Shown here in pieces: positions 11,131-22,240 of a DNA stretch of 64,000 bases. Source of the DNA: Leptobrachium leishanense. Its lineage: Eukaryota > Chordata > Amphibia > Anura > Megophryidae. How positions within the stretch are numbered: the first letter of the stretch is position 1; each line of letters opens with the position of its first letter. The stretch is from positions 59,876,881 to 59,940,880 of the forward strand of contig CM019063.1 in NCBI GenBank assembly GCA_009667805.1. The letters run 5' to 3'. A model generated the notes under the pieces. It saw only the letters and a list, made by a program, of their open reading frames with translations, searched no databases and was not told the origin of the DNA. Both the position numbers and the translations under genes were made by a program.

Positions 11131-11741
11131 TAAGGTTTCATTGAGAGAGATTGGATTAAGCCTTGTCAATAGTTTCTACCATCCTTTTGTCCATCTTTAC
11201 TAGAAATATTCAACCCTGGAATTGTGTTTTTGGGCTACGGTAAATGTGGTGCAGGCATCTTTGACATTGTAGGGCTCTAAACCGTAGTTACTTCAAAATC
11301 TGACCATTTCCATGGTTGACATTTTGCATTGTGTCGCTCAGGCACCATGGATTTGTCTTTCTTGGCAATGAAAGACAGAGTTTCTGAAGCAGAACTCAGA
11401 ATTTGGGTTATCGTGTCCTTTTTTCAATACTGTTCATACACGCCAGCATCCTTCAACACTTATTTGTTTGTTAACCATAGCTTGCCCTCAAGATACTGTT
11501 CTTTTTAGATACTTCAAGAATATATCTTCTGATATTCTGAACCAGTTTCGTCCTCCATTGTTGCATAGTTTGGTGTGTGACGTACTCCGTTCAGTAGCTA
11601 AGATGATGGATTTTCCCAATTTATACATTGATCTTCACGGTGAGTTTAAGCCTGATGGATTTTGACCAGGATTGTGTTGGACCCATGATGACATTTTTAT
11701 GATGAGACTGAATATAAATCAGGTTTGAGCACAATAGAAGC
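11131..11741. other. Intronic stretch without recognised features
   Basis: No tandem, inverted or coding signal recognised. Confidence 0.45.
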
Positions 11742-11863
11742 ATCCTTCAGGCACTTTTGTTACACAGATGCCACAATGTTTCTTCTCAAACTAGAGCCTT
11801 TATCAAGGCTCATGTTCGAGCCGAAACCTTGTGGTAACTGTGTAATAAAAGTGACTGAAGGAT
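11742..11863. repeat. Palindromic pair of hammerhead-like modules
   Basis: The left arm ATCCTTCAGGCACTTTTGTT, ACACAG pairs with the right arm CTGTGTAATAAAAGTGACTG, AAGGAT. Between them lie two head-to-head modules. The minus strand reads CTTGATAAAGGCTCTAGTTT, GAG, AAGAAAC; the + strand reads AAGGCTCATGTTCGAGCCGA, AACC. Each has a short stem ahead of GAAAC as in hammerhead stem II, with a non-canonical first box. Confidence 0.5.
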
Positions 11864-12468
11864 CCAAACAGTGTGCCCGTTCCGGGTTTTTATTACGTAT
11901 TACTGTGTAGGAATGGAACCACCCCAGCCGGTGAGGCATCTGGTGCAGCGATCAGACTTCAGACGAGTTCTTTTCCGGTCTCTTCTATGGAATATATACA
12001 ATGGTCACATATGGAAAATGTACATTCGCGTTACCAAATTTACTACCCTTATATATGAATAGTATAGATGCAACCATAGTTCAATTATGTGAGTTTTTTT
12101 AGTAATTTGATTAAACTTTGACAGTTATGGCAGTTTTGTTGGTTTGCCAAGTCGAGAGGAAGAGTTATGGACGTCTTCCTTCTTAATTTAGATTTTTAGA
12201 AAGGTTGTTCAAAAAACATCTTGTCAGTCTTGAATGACCATAGCACAGTATATAAGTGATATACTTTACGCACATTATAACTTATCGCATGAACATCACC
12301 TTCAAAAGAGGTGTACCTAATGGTTCACAACATTCTGTGTGGCCACACATAGATGAAGGCCCTTCATACAAGACTCTAGTGACTGTCGACTTTCTGGTTA
12401 CAAGGCCAACTAGGCAGTTACAGACGATTTACATTTGTTTGTGTTAGCTTAAGTTATCTATGAGGATA
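11864..12468. other. Intronic stretch without recognised features
   Basis: No repeats or similarity noticed beyond single-copy AT-rich sequence. Confidence 0.45.
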
Positions 12469-12476
12469 CTGCAGAT

Positions 12477-12922
12477 TAGGGATGTGCGTTTCGGGTTTCG
12501 GAATTTCGGAATTTTCACGAAATTTCCCGATTCGTGTTTTCGGATGCGGCCGAATTTCCGAAAATTTTTAGATCCGAAAATGGCAGATCCGAAAAGTTTT
12601 CCAAGCCGAAACGAAATATTTTCGGAATTTTCGAATGGACTTGAAATGTGTCAAATCAAAATTTATTGCTTTGAAACGAGGAGAACAGATGTTCCGAAAA
12701 AACGAAAATTTCCGAACTTACGAAAAGTCGATACAAAAAACGAGCAAAGTGACACGAAAATACGAAAAATGGTCGATATTCCGAAAAAAAAAGTACACGA
12801 AAAATGAATCGAGCCAAACCGAATCGAAACAGAAATCGGTCGAAACGAGCCGAATCGAAAAGTTTAAAAATACGAAAAATCAAACCGAATCGAACCGAAA
12901 AAAAAATCGGTGCACAAGCCTA
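12477..12922. mobile_element. Non-autonomous hAT-like element with 8-bp target duplication
   Basis: Termini TAGGGATGTGCG and GTGCACAAGCCTA are imperfect inverted repeats. They are flanked by a perfect 8-bp direct repeat CTGCAGAT (12469-12476 and 12923-12930), the duplication length of hAT transposases. TAGGGATG also resembles Ac-type hAT ends. The interior is extremely biased: TTCGG-rich in the first third and CGAAA-rich in the rest, so it can fold back on itself. The 115-codon frame across it is composition-driven, and no transposase is present. Confidence 0.75.
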
Positions 12923-12930
12923 CTGCAGAT

Positions 12931-14315
12931 AATTCTGCTGAGTTAGGAAGCGTTTCCTTTTAATAATTCGAGTCGTCACAGTCAATTGCAACTTAGCTAT
13001 AACAACAGAGTACCATTCGCTGGCGCCATCGCCTACCTTCATAAGCAGAGCCCACAAATGTTCATTTCCTCTGACGTTCTGGTTTTTGGGGGACAAGGGG
13101 ATCATCTATACATTGACCGATTAATGATTGTGCTACGTTTGTGTTCACCAAGCTTCATATACTATATCTGAATATGAAGCTTGACGTTGAAGATAGGGTT
13201 CTCGATGGTTTCTCACAGTTGCCCTCCTTTAATCATTTTATTTTTCGGTTAAATTTAGTTTCCTGTTAAATTTTACTCTTACAACTTAATACGATTCAAT
13301 AAATTTGACCTACAGCCGGTATTTTTTGGCAGTGCTTGAAAATTATGCCCAGTTGGAACGAAACAAAATAGACAAAATACCCCTCAAACTGTCTCCAGAA
13401 GGAATTTGGCTTTGCTTTTGTATATTGATGTACCAGGAGGCAAACATAAGCACAAGTTCTGTGAATCTAGCTTTAATACAAAAACATTTACTTAATAGAA
13501 ACCATAAGCGATGCAAGTGGTTTAACCAAGCACACAAGCTTATATTTAGAGGGTAACTCAAGGTCATTAGGAATAATTTGCATTTTTCATCGCAAAGTAA
13601 GCAGAGCTAAAGTGGTTTATTTACTTTTTATTTAAAGCATGTAAACTAAGATATGACTTCACTTTTTCGAGACCGGGTTTCAAGCAAGTCATTATATTGA
13701 AGAGACTCAGGCATCCACAAAAAACGCTCTGTATTGATGATAACATTGTGGAAATGCCTCCGCAGTATGGATGGAAAGACCAGTGATGCATTTTCTATGA
13801 CACTTCTATATTTGGAGCTTGGTTATTTATCGGTACAGTGGTGCACGTCCAAATCATTTCTTCTTGGGAACTTTTCCATAACCGTATATTCCTTTCCTTC
13901 AAAAATAACAGCGATTCCAGCATTGATAGAAGACATGAGACTTGGTCATGGTCTGAAATCTGGAAAATTAAGATGTATATAGTTTCAGTATTTATACAGC
14001 TTGTGGCAACTGTGTTAGTCTGCGGTGCGAGCAAATGAAAAATAACACTACTTAATGTTAGAATGCCTTATTTATTAGTCTAACTGTAAATATGTAATGC
14101 AAACAGCATTAATCACCAGACTAAAATATCTGCCTTAGGCTTGCTTTGCCTTATAGTGACTCATGCATATCAACGTTGCTTTTTATACGTTGATCGGAGA
14201 TGGATTGTTGACTATGTAAAGTAGATGTGCCGTGATATGTACATAGAGGGCCATTGGTGACATGCTTACCGAACTGTCCTCTTCCGAGATGCAAAATGTT
14301 TATCATGAGTGTCAA
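12931..14315. other. Intronic stretch; one small perfect hairpin
   Basis: The only structure noticed is CAAGCTTCATAT at 13149-13160 with its exact complement at 13172-13183 (12-bp arms, 11-base loop). Elsewhere I see no coding similarity or repeats. Confidence 0.45.
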
Positions 14316-14412
14316 AGACAATCCCGCTGTTGATGATTGATGACAATCCCGCTGATGATGATTGATGACAATCCCGCTGATGATGATTGATGACAATCCT
14401 GCTGATGATGAT
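14316..14412. repeat. Short 25-bp tandem array
   Basis: Four copies of GACAATCCCGCTGATGATGA plus TTGAT, with a 25-26-bp period. It is a minisatellite; the repeated peptide in the minus frame is incidental. Confidence 0.85.
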
Positions 14413-14464
14413 GGTGGCAGCAATAGTCACAATAGTAGAGATTGACTCTAAAGGTATAAATATG

Positions 14465-15412
14465 CAGGGCCGGATTTGCATCTCAGGAGCCTGTAGGCAC
14501 AGATATGTGGATCTCCCCAAACCCCCCCCCCCAAAGAAAAAAACAATAAACATGCCAAAATGACTTTTTACATTTTGGTTTTGGAGCAAACATTATTATT
14601 ATTATTATTATTCTTTATTTATAAAGCGCCAGCATATTCCGCAGCGCTGAAAAATAAAAGCATTTTAATAAACTGAAAATCAGTTTCTCTCTGCGCTCAA
14701 ACCAACAGAAGGGGCAGAATCTGTTGCCTTAGTTGAGGTAGTGCAGCAGCATTGTTAATTTTATATGTAAAAGCATATATTGCGTCTGCTGTAGAAGAGA
14801 GAACAAAAATACATTTAGCATTTACTTTTTTCAATTGTTTATTTTTACACATTACATGTTCATGTTTGGTATCATTGTAAAGACCAGACTCTCACCTTTC
14901 CAATGACTCCTCACTGAATCTTGCATAGTGTACAATTCAGAGATGCAGGTTCCAAATGTTCCCCTGTCTCTCCTCACTGCGGTGCCACGGTTGTCGATGC
15001 AACGCATTGCTTCTTCATCAGCTCCACACTTGCTGGCAGTGTGGGAAATGAGAAGGTGAGTTAGCGCAGCATCACTGTTCACTTTATAATTGTAAACTGA
15101 ATAATAGTGCTGCGTTATGAAATAATATTTTTCTCTTTGTTTTTTCCATGTTATTTTATTTTTATATAAATCCATAAATCTAACCTGGTTGTATTTGGTA
15201 TCAATGGAAAGGCCATAATCTGCCATTTCCAATGATACCTCATATGTCCCTCTTAAGGCTCCAGAGATACAGTGGGCTAGATGATTGTAAATTGATAAAA
15301 AACAAAGTAAAAAAAACAAACGTTTTTTACAGAGGCGTCCCGCTGTGGCATCCCCCTGTGTCAGGCACCTGTAGGCACATACCTACTCTGCCTAGTTATA
15401 CATCCGGCCCTG
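14465..15412. mobile_element. Non-autonomous hAT-like element with decayed 8-bp duplication
   Basis: The left end CAGGGCCGGATTTGCATCTC pairs with the right end TAGTTATACATCCGGCCCTG. The flanking 8-mers TAAATATG and TGAATATA agree at six of eight positions, consistent with an old hAT target duplication. The termini match the element at 31799 (CAGGGCCGGATTAATG). An L2 tail in minus orientation (TTATTCTTTATTTATAAAGC, GCCAGCATATTCCGCAGCGC) lies inside at about 14590-14650. No transposase fragment recognised. Confidence 0.75.
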
Positions 15413-15836
15413 TGAATATACGAGACTTCCAGGAGAGGTATATTAACATCCAAAGATGTCAAAATATGTTGAGTCTTTCCGTGACCTAACCCATGATTTT
15501 GTTTGGTTGTATGTACTCAATTGTAACAGTGTTAATTTTGTGTACTTAAATATAACTTGTCAGGATATCTCCTGTATCAGCTGCACATCTTAGGTGATCC
15601 ACCATGCTGCAGTTCCTCCTTTGCCCACTTCACCTACAGTATGTGGTCTGCAGACCAGCCCTGATTGCTGCATACAGATGACCCTGATCTGGTCTCCCTA
15701 TGTACTCTGACCTCACCCCTTCCTTCTGGTCAGATCATTAATCCAATACCCCTTTGTCCAGTCTGGCTCCCTGTCCTCTATGTTTTCCTGTGTTTCCAGA
15801 GAACTATTGTATCTTGATTATCCATATCTCCTGATC

Positions 15837-16265
15837 CTGCTGCCTGCCTCCGGTTCCCTTGCTATCTTGCTGTCTGCCTCCGGTTCCCTTGCCATCTTGC
15901 TGTCTGCCTCCGGTTCCCTTGCCGTCTTGCTGTCTGCCTCCGGTTCCCTTGCCGTCTTACTGTCTGCCTCCGGTTCCCTTGCCATCTTGCTGTCTGCCTC
16001 CGGTTCCCTTGCCGTCTTACTGTCTGCCTCCGGTTCCCTTGCCATCTTGCTGTCTGCCTCCGGTTCCTTGCCATCTTGCTGTCTGTCTCCGGCTCCTGTG
16101 CCATCCTGCTGTCTGTCTCTGGCTCCTGTGCCATTCTGCTGTCTGTCTCCGGTTCCTGTGCCATCCTGCTGTCTGCCTCCGGTTCCTGTGCCATGCTGCT
16201 GTCTGCCTCCGGTTCCCGTGCCATGCTGCTGTCTGCCTCCGGTTCCCGTGCCATCCTGCCGTCCT
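15837..16265. repeat. 30-bp tandem array (about 14 units)
   Basis: Unit TGTCTGCCTCCGGTTCCCTT, GCCATCTTGC. The first units are near-identical. From about 16068 one unit loses a base and later units diverge (GGCTCCTGTGCCATCCTG). Pyrimidine-rich on the + strand. Overlapping frames of 144-199 codons on both strands repeat a ten-residue peptide (LLSASGSLAI in one frame), which is expected from a 30-bp period. Confidence 0.93.
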
Positions 16266-16404
16266 TTTGATTAGTTTCCCTCTTTATCAGATACAATGTA
16301 TAGCATTTAGCCCTTTGTGTCTGGCTTGGTTTATTTGCACCCTGGGGTTCTTTCTTAAAGGGATAGTGCTTGATCAGGGCAGCAACCCTTCATTCAATGT
16401 TCTT

Positions 16405-16466
16405 GAACTCAGGACATACTTGAAAACGAGAGAAATCTCAATGTATCCTTCCTGGTAAAATCCTAT
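16405..16466 (+). repeat. SINE 3' tail
   Basis: GGACATACTTGAAAACGAGA followed by TATCCTTCCTGGTAAAAT repeats the tail of the SINE at 5145-5335. The body is missing. Confidence 0.65.
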
Positions 16467-16474
16467 ACTATAAT

Positions 16475-16880
16475 AGAGTAAGGCTTGGCGTGTCCGTCGC
16501 CAAGCCTTACTCTGCGCATGCGCGCGCAACCAGCGGTGGTTGGCTGCGAGCGCATGCAACCGCTGCGGCACGAGCCGGCTGTGCGCTCGCCGCGGCGGTT
16601 ACAAGATGCACACAGCAGCCGGGTAGAGGCTGCGCTTGCAGCCTCTACCCGGCTGCCGCGCGCATCCAACCCCTGAGCGGCGAAGGGAAAGTTCCCTCGC
16701 TTCCGCTCTTTGAAGGACCCAAGCCGCGGTCACGTGGGAGTCCCATGTGACCGCGGCTTGGGTCCTTCAACGAGCGGAAGCGGGGAAACTTTCACTTCGC
16801 CGCTCGGGAAGGTAAGTATGCCGGAGCTCATGGGGCGGCTGTCCGAATGCCGATAGAGCATTCGAACAGCCGCCCCATGT
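16475..16880. repeat. Chain of four GC-rich hairpins
   Basis: Four consecutive inverted repeats. (1) 16475-16513: AGAGTAAGGCTTGGCG with its complement. (2) About 16618-16653: GGGTAGAGGCTGC with GCAGCCTCTACCC. (3) 16675-16805: a near-perfect palindrome with arms of about 65 bp centred at 16740 (CCGCGGTCACGTGGGA against TCCCATGTGACCGCGG). (4) 16829-16879: CATGGGGCGGCTGT with ACAGCCGCCCCATG. CpG is dense throughout. It joins the 19-bp E-box array on its right. It is probably a foldback transposon or nested MITEs. Confidence 0.85.
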
Positions 16881-16905
16881 CTGGTCTGGGGACTGAGCTG
16901 GGGAG

Positions 16906-17235
16906 CAATATCCACGTGCTGGGGCAGTATCCACGTGCTGGGGCAGTATCCACGTGCAGGGGCAGTATCCACGTGCAGGGGCAATATCCACGTGCTGGGG
17001 CAGTATCCATGTGCAGGGGCAGTATCCACGTGCTGGGGCAATATCCACGAGCTGGGGCAGTATCCACGTGCAGGGGCAGTATCCACGAGCTGGGGCAGTA
17101 TCCACGAGCTGGGGCAGTATCGACGAGCTGGGGCAGTATCCACGAGCTGGGGCAGTATCCACGTGCTGGGGCAGTATCCATGTGCTGGGGCAGTATCCAC
17201 ATGCTGGGCAATATCCACGAGCTGAGGCAGTATAT
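16906..17235. repeat. 19-bp tandem array carrying E-box motifs
   Basis: About 17 copies of TATCCACGTGCTGGGGCAG with substitutions mostly in the core. Eight units contain CACGTG, the palindromic E-box bound by MYC/MAX, USF and CLOCK-type factors. Others have CATGTG, CACATG or CACGAG. The 19-bp period is not a multiple of three, so all frames read the same shifted peptide. Regulatory activity is speculation. Confidence 0.9.
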
Positions 17236-17277
17236 CCACAATAGACTGCCCTCTGGGCAGGCTTTCCACCTTGTACA

Positions 17278-17302
17278 TTATAAATAAATAAATAAATAAA
17301 TT
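17278..17302. repeat. Short TAAA microsatellite
   Basis: About six TAAA units (AAATAAATAAATAAATAAAT) after the 19-bp array. Confidence 0.8.
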
Positions 17303-18035
17303 TATCTTGACATGACTAACGCTAGATGGCATTTTAATCAAAGGACTGTGACTAAAACTAAATTAAAATGAGTCCCTTCCTAACATTTTCCTCTAGCTTT
17401 TACTAGTCGACGAAAATGTCAATAGATTTTCGTCAAAGTTTAGCTTATCATAACGTAGTTATAGTCTAGTTTTCGGTACTGAAAAAATACAGCGAATAAA
17501 GTCTGTGATCAAAAATATTTGCACCTAAATTAACACTGGACTATAAGCAACACTTTCCAATCAGGATGGGTACAATACACTGGGGTTGTCTCCAAAGATT
17601 TTTGTGGTGCTACGCTGTTCTCAATCTCAACCATGAAAGAATGAAAGACCAAAATAACCTCATGGGAAAGGGATACCATGACCTGATGTTTTGGTCCTAC
17701 ATTCAGTGACATAGTGATACAATATAGAGGTCTCAAGTGTTTTGTCCGTTGTAAGCAGACAATAGTCCATTGAGTGAATTCATCCGGTGAGCAGTTATTA
17801 AATCTGGCTTAAGTCCCTGAAAGAATGGACTGTAATTACACTTTTTATGAAAATGATAGTAATTAATAGATCTTGTGGTTTGTTAGCGTCAGGAGATCTT
17901 ATCTCTGTGCGTCAATACGTCCTTTCAATCCTAGTTTTACTTGTGTTAAAGACATATACAAAAGACTAAACTTTATAAAACAGTGGATTAAACATTTGGT
18001 GGTTTACTTTTTTACTTGCTTTAAAGGGACACTAA
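17303..18035. other. Intronic stretch, possible old repeat at left
   Basis: 17340-17470 contains ACTAAAACTAAATTAAAATG and GTCGACGAAAATGTCAATAG, which read like an interspersed repeat. I cannot name it or bound it. The rest shows nothing. Confidence 0.35.
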
Positions 18036-18425
18036 GGCCGGGGTCAGACGAACGCAGTGCGAACGCGCGTGCAGCCGCACTTTATCACGGCCGTAGTAGC
18101 AGCAAATGACGGGCAATATACGAAGTACGGCCGCACGAAAGTTCAGCCACGCAACGCAAGCGGCAAACAAATGCATTTTTTCGAGAACGTGATACCGCTA
18201 GTACTGACGTACAGAGTGCGTTGCGTCCGCTAGCGGCGTGTGTGCGTGATTAGGAGACGTCAGACGCTTCTAATGTCCGGCCAACATAACGTCCAGTCGC
18301 AAAAAGTGTTTTATTGATGATCCGTACAAAATCACGGCCGAAAATGCGCATCGTATGACCGCTATCGCGTATTCCGTGAAAAAATACGTCCATTCGTTCG
18401 AACGCACTTTTTCACGAACGACGCC
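18036..18425. mobile_element. Harbinger-like MITE, family A copy 1
   Basis: The left end GGCCGGGGTCAGACGAACGC is preceded by TAA. The right end GACGCC is followed by TAA, with most of the right terminal repeat deleted. The interior has GCAGCCGCACTTTATCACGG, CGTCCGCTAGCGGCGTGTGT and GGCCAACATAACGTCCAG, as in the other copies. Non-coding. Confidence 0.75.
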
Positions 18426-18436
18426 TAACACTTCGA

Positions 18437-19264
18437 TAAGCTGCAACTAGATTACTGGTGCATTACAAACAAAACCACATTATAAAACACACGCTGCTGT
18501 TTGTTTGAAGTAAATGCATGTTAAAAGGAGAAATAAAATGCAAGGTTTTTATCTCCTGTTTTCATTTTGTGGATTTTTCCCATGAATCAATATTTACCAA
18601 AATCTTATGGGGAGTTTTATTTTACAGCTGTGGTTTAGCTTCTACAGTATTTAACAGTCAATGGGGTGGAGAAGGGAATGTTTAGATAAGGCTACAGGGG
18701 GCTATTGTGTGGTATATGATACAACAGATAAGAGATGGCAGCTGAATGAAATAAGACAGGGAGTTTAAAATGCTTCTAATCTACTTTGAATACATCCCAC
18801 ACAACACAGTGATGTGAGTCAGTGATCGATTCATTCACTCCATTCTATGGCCTAAGCCACACAGTGAGGAGCAAGTGATGTAAAGATACTGCAAGGGGGG
18901 GGCAGTTTTCAACTCAAAATATCACACAATGGATGCACCCAGTGACACATATAGAGGAAAATATCACACAACGGATGCACCCAGTGACACATATAGAGGA
19001 AAATATCACACAATGGATGCACCCAGTGACACATATAGAGGAAAATATCACACAATGGATGCACCCAGTGACACATATAGAGGAATATCACACAATGGAT
19101 GCGCCCAGTGACACATATACATAAAGGAAAATATCACACAATGGATGCACCCAGTGACACATATAGAGGAAAATATCACACAATGGATGCACCCAGTGAC
19201 ACATATACATAAAGGAAAATATCACACAATGGATGCACCCAGTGACACATATAGAGGAAAATAT
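18437..19264. repeat. Repeat segment ending in a 42-bp tandem array
   Basis: 18437-18913 is homologous to 29011-30755 (see that entry), sharing CACATTATAAAACACACGCT and AGAGATGGCAGCTGAATGA. At 18914-19264 about eight copies of a 42-bp unit follow (AAAATATCACACAATGGATG, CACCCAGTGACACATATAGA, GG); two units carry a small extra CATAAA. The paralogue at 30754-30798 has only one copy, so the array expanded locally. Small frames through the array are artefacts. Confidence 0.88.
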
Positions 19265-19348
19265 TTACTTAACTAAACAAACAAGAGGAAAACAAATCAC
19301 ATGTAAGATATCAGCAACATCAAATAAACACAATAAGTACATTTCGTA

Positions 19349-20079
19349 CCCTATTACATTCTTCGTGCATACGTTTGCACCGGCGCAAAAACGCATTAAC
19401 GCGAGGGGCAAAACCCTTTGCGCTGAACGTTGTATTACAATGTCAGCGCAACAAACGCGCGTATACGTCTAACGCGGGTGAACCTGCGCGAACGCTACGC
19501 GAGCTTACTGTACTTTGCACGTCCTATACTTAACATTGTGAGCGCAAATGCGTTTGTGCGCTGGTACGCAGATGGTATTACAATCTATGCGCAGTTTGTA
19601 ACGCACGGCCTTTGCGCGCATAATTTTAGCAACTCCTAAAAGCTGGTGTTAATGGCAAATTCTATCAACCTGGCCGAAACCAAATACACCAGCCCAAAAA
19701 AAAATACGCAGCAAAGTATAGTTACACATTCTACACATACCCAAACCAATAAAATGGAGAAGTTGTGCATGTTTTTTTTTTATGCAGATATATGCGCAGA
19801 TTGACTTTGACAGGCGCAAAAACTTCAAGTGAGACAATTGTGGTTCTTACTTCTGATTGCCTGAATCGCGTGAAAGAAACAGTCCGCACACTGATTTCTG
19901 CGTGCAACGTTATTGCACACGCATTTTTGCGCGTCCGTTTTACGCACGTTATTTTTTGACTGATGAAAAAATGTGCGAAGATTGTAATACCAGCGTTGAT
20001 TTACGCGCATTGACGTATGACGCTACGCAAAAAAATTCACGCGTTTACCGTGTGTTTTTGCATGAAGAATGTAATAGGG
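19349..20079. mobile_element. CpG-rich TIR element
   Basis: The left end CCCTATTACATTCTTCGTGC pairs with the right end GCATGAAGAATGTAATAGGG. The interior is packed with ACGCG/GCGCA/TGCGC motifs and is unusually rich in undecayed CpG for an intronic repeat. An internal inverted pairing joins GGCGCAAAAACGCATTAACG near 19383 to GCATTTTTGCGCGTCC near 19921. I see no target duplication or transposase, so the superfamily is unassigned. Confidence 0.7.
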
Positions 20080-20339
20080 CCCTTCTTCTTTTTGGTGATA
20101 GTGGCCCTTTAATTATAGTTCAACACATTCAAAAATTGTTGGACTATTTTGCTGATTTATGATGAATTATTTATTGTGGGAAGGTTGCAGCAGCACACTG
20201 CAAGCAATCAACTGAAATTCATTCATTGAAAAATACCACATTAACATATATATCTACTGTAGTAGCTATTTATGACATGTTACATTATTCCACATATAAC
20301 GTGTTTGGAGGTAAAAATTATGGTACATTGTTTGTTTAA

Positions 20340-20740
20340 GGCTAGGGTCAGACAAACGCAATGCGAACGCGTGCAGCCGCACTTTATCACGGCTGTAGTA
20401 GCAGCAAATGACGGCCAATGTCGGGCAATAGTGCGGCCGCGCAACGCAAGCGGCACACGGACGCATTTTTTTCGAGAACGTGATACCACTAGTACTGACG
20501 TACAGAGTGCGCTGCGTCCGCTAGCGGCGTGTGTGTGTGATTAGGAGACGTCAGACGCTGCTAATGTCCGGCCAACATAACGTCCAGACGCAAAAAGTGT
20601 TATAAATTGATGATCCGTACAAAATCACGGACGAAAATGCGCATCGTATGACCGCTATCGCGTATTCCGTGAAAAAATACGTCTGTTCGAACGCACTTTT
20701 TCACGGACAACGCGAAAAATGCGTTCGTCTGACCCTAGCC
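20340..20740. mobile_element. Harbinger-like MITE, family A copy 2
   Basis: GGCTAGGGTCAGACAAACGC at the left and GCGTTCGTCTGACCCTAGCC at the right are near-perfect inverted termini. Flanks are TTAA and TTAT. The interior matches copy 1 closely. Non-coding. Confidence 0.85.
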
Positions 20741-20876
20741 TTATACCAAGAATGGACATGTATGAGACCCAACAACAACAACTCAACCAAACTACAAGTT
20801 GTGGTTGATTCCGGGTGATCATTTTCACTATGACGATCACTTGACAGCCATTCCATAAAATAAAGGAAGTACATAA

Positions 20877-21440
20877 GGGGTTATTCACTAACCAATGTAA
20901 TTACTGTGGATTTAGTTTGCTGAACTTCGGCGAACCAGTGTGGATAGAGTACAGTGAGACTTTGATCAACTCACTATTTAGGGACGTTCTTCCATAGTTT
21001 GCTCCATTCGTTCCATTATACTTTCTGCCAAAGTTGTCCGTGTAGTTCTTGGGTGTAGTTTTCTATGGAGTTTCCACTGTAGTGTCAGGGTTATTTAGAC
21101 AGAGCCGATCTGGCCCCAAAATGTAACCGGACACTGAAATTCAATGTACGGTGCTATTTCGGGCCATTCGGCTATTCAGAGAGCAGGCAATTCGCCAAAA
21201 TTTGGCGAATTGCCTGCACGAACGGTGCCTGTTCGAGGGCAGTGAAATCCCCCATAGAGAAGCAATGGTTAATCTATTCAGAGACACCGAACAGCAGGGA
21301 AATGGTGAATCCCATAGGTTTCAATGTTAAAAATATTCCCGTTTTAATTCCATATCTAATAAATCGTTTATTATTTTATTCTGCAGTAAAAAGTCTCTTT
21401 ATTTCTCGATTTTTTTTTTTAGGCATTTTTTGGGATTTTT
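20877..21440 (+). repeat. GGGTTATTC-family MITE copy, interrupted at right
   Basis: Begins GGGGTTATTCACTAACC and contains TTCGGCTATTCAGAGAGCAG, AATTCGCCAAAATTTGGCGA (a perfect small palindrome) and GGTTAATCTATTCAGAGACA, then an AT-rich tail with poly-T at 21410. It ends where the GC-rich piggyBac-like fragment begins. Confidence 0.6.
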
Positions 21441-21454
21441 TAAAATAGTTTTTT

Positions 21455-22240
21455 CATTACAGGCACCCCCCGCCAGTGCGGGGAAGGTGCCTGAAGGGGA
21501 GGGGCGAGGTCCTTTGGACCTCTCTCCCTCCCCATCCGTGCAGGCTACAGGAAAAAAGCAGGTACCGCTTTGAACGGACAGCCTGCCCTTCCAAGCGATG
21601 GCTGCCTTTAACCCCTTGGAGGCTGGATCACGATTCGGCGCCAACAGGTGTCGGATCGCAGTCCCTTCCCGGAGCTGGCCGACATCATGGATGTCAGCCA
21701 AGCTTCCGGGATCTCCCCCTGACGAACTGTTAGTTCGGGAGTTAACCCCTAGATGCCACCTATTGTGGAGATAGGGGGTTCATTGGAAGGTTTTTTTATG
21801 TTTGTTTTATTTATGCAGCAATATTGTTCCCATTTCAATTATAATGTGAACAATGATGCTGCACTAATGATTTTTTGTATGGGGAGGGGCGTTTGCTAAA
21901 AATCACGTAATTTCCCCCCAAAGAAATGTAACGAGTCCCCATTTTTAATTTTTTTAACAAGCGCAACCCATAGAATATATAACCGCAAACGCTCGCATGT
22001 TAAAATGTGAAAAAAACACTTTACACGCTGTAGATTATTGAAATTTTTTATTTTATTGTGTCTTTTGTTATAATATTCAGGCAGGACATGACATATACAT
22101 ATAATAATGATATATTATGAATCTGCCGAGTCTGCCGGAATTAACGATATACAGTATAATATGTCTGTGTCATATAAAAAATATGACTTCAAATCGCGTT
22201 TAAATATGATGAGCGATACCGGTAAAAATGAGCTCTTGTC
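21455..22240 (-). mobile_element. piggyBac-like element fragment, inverted relative of the 29080 copy
   Basis: Runs antiparallel to 29121-30090: GGCACCCCCCGCCAGTGCGG, GTTAACCCCTAGATGCCACC, TATTGTTCCCATTTCAATTA, ATATTATGAATCTGCCGAGT and CCGGTAAAAATGAGCTC all have complements there in reverse order. Both outer ends are missing, so it is truncated. Confidence 0.75.

Noticed and set aside
15780..16458. Possible proline/cysteine- or serine-rich proteins
   Set aside because: Frames on both strands follow the 30-bp array and change when the unit loses one base near 16068.
16730..17341. Minus-strand 203-codon frame and overlapping + frames
   Set aside because: Generated by the 19-bp array; all three frames give the same shifted peptide.
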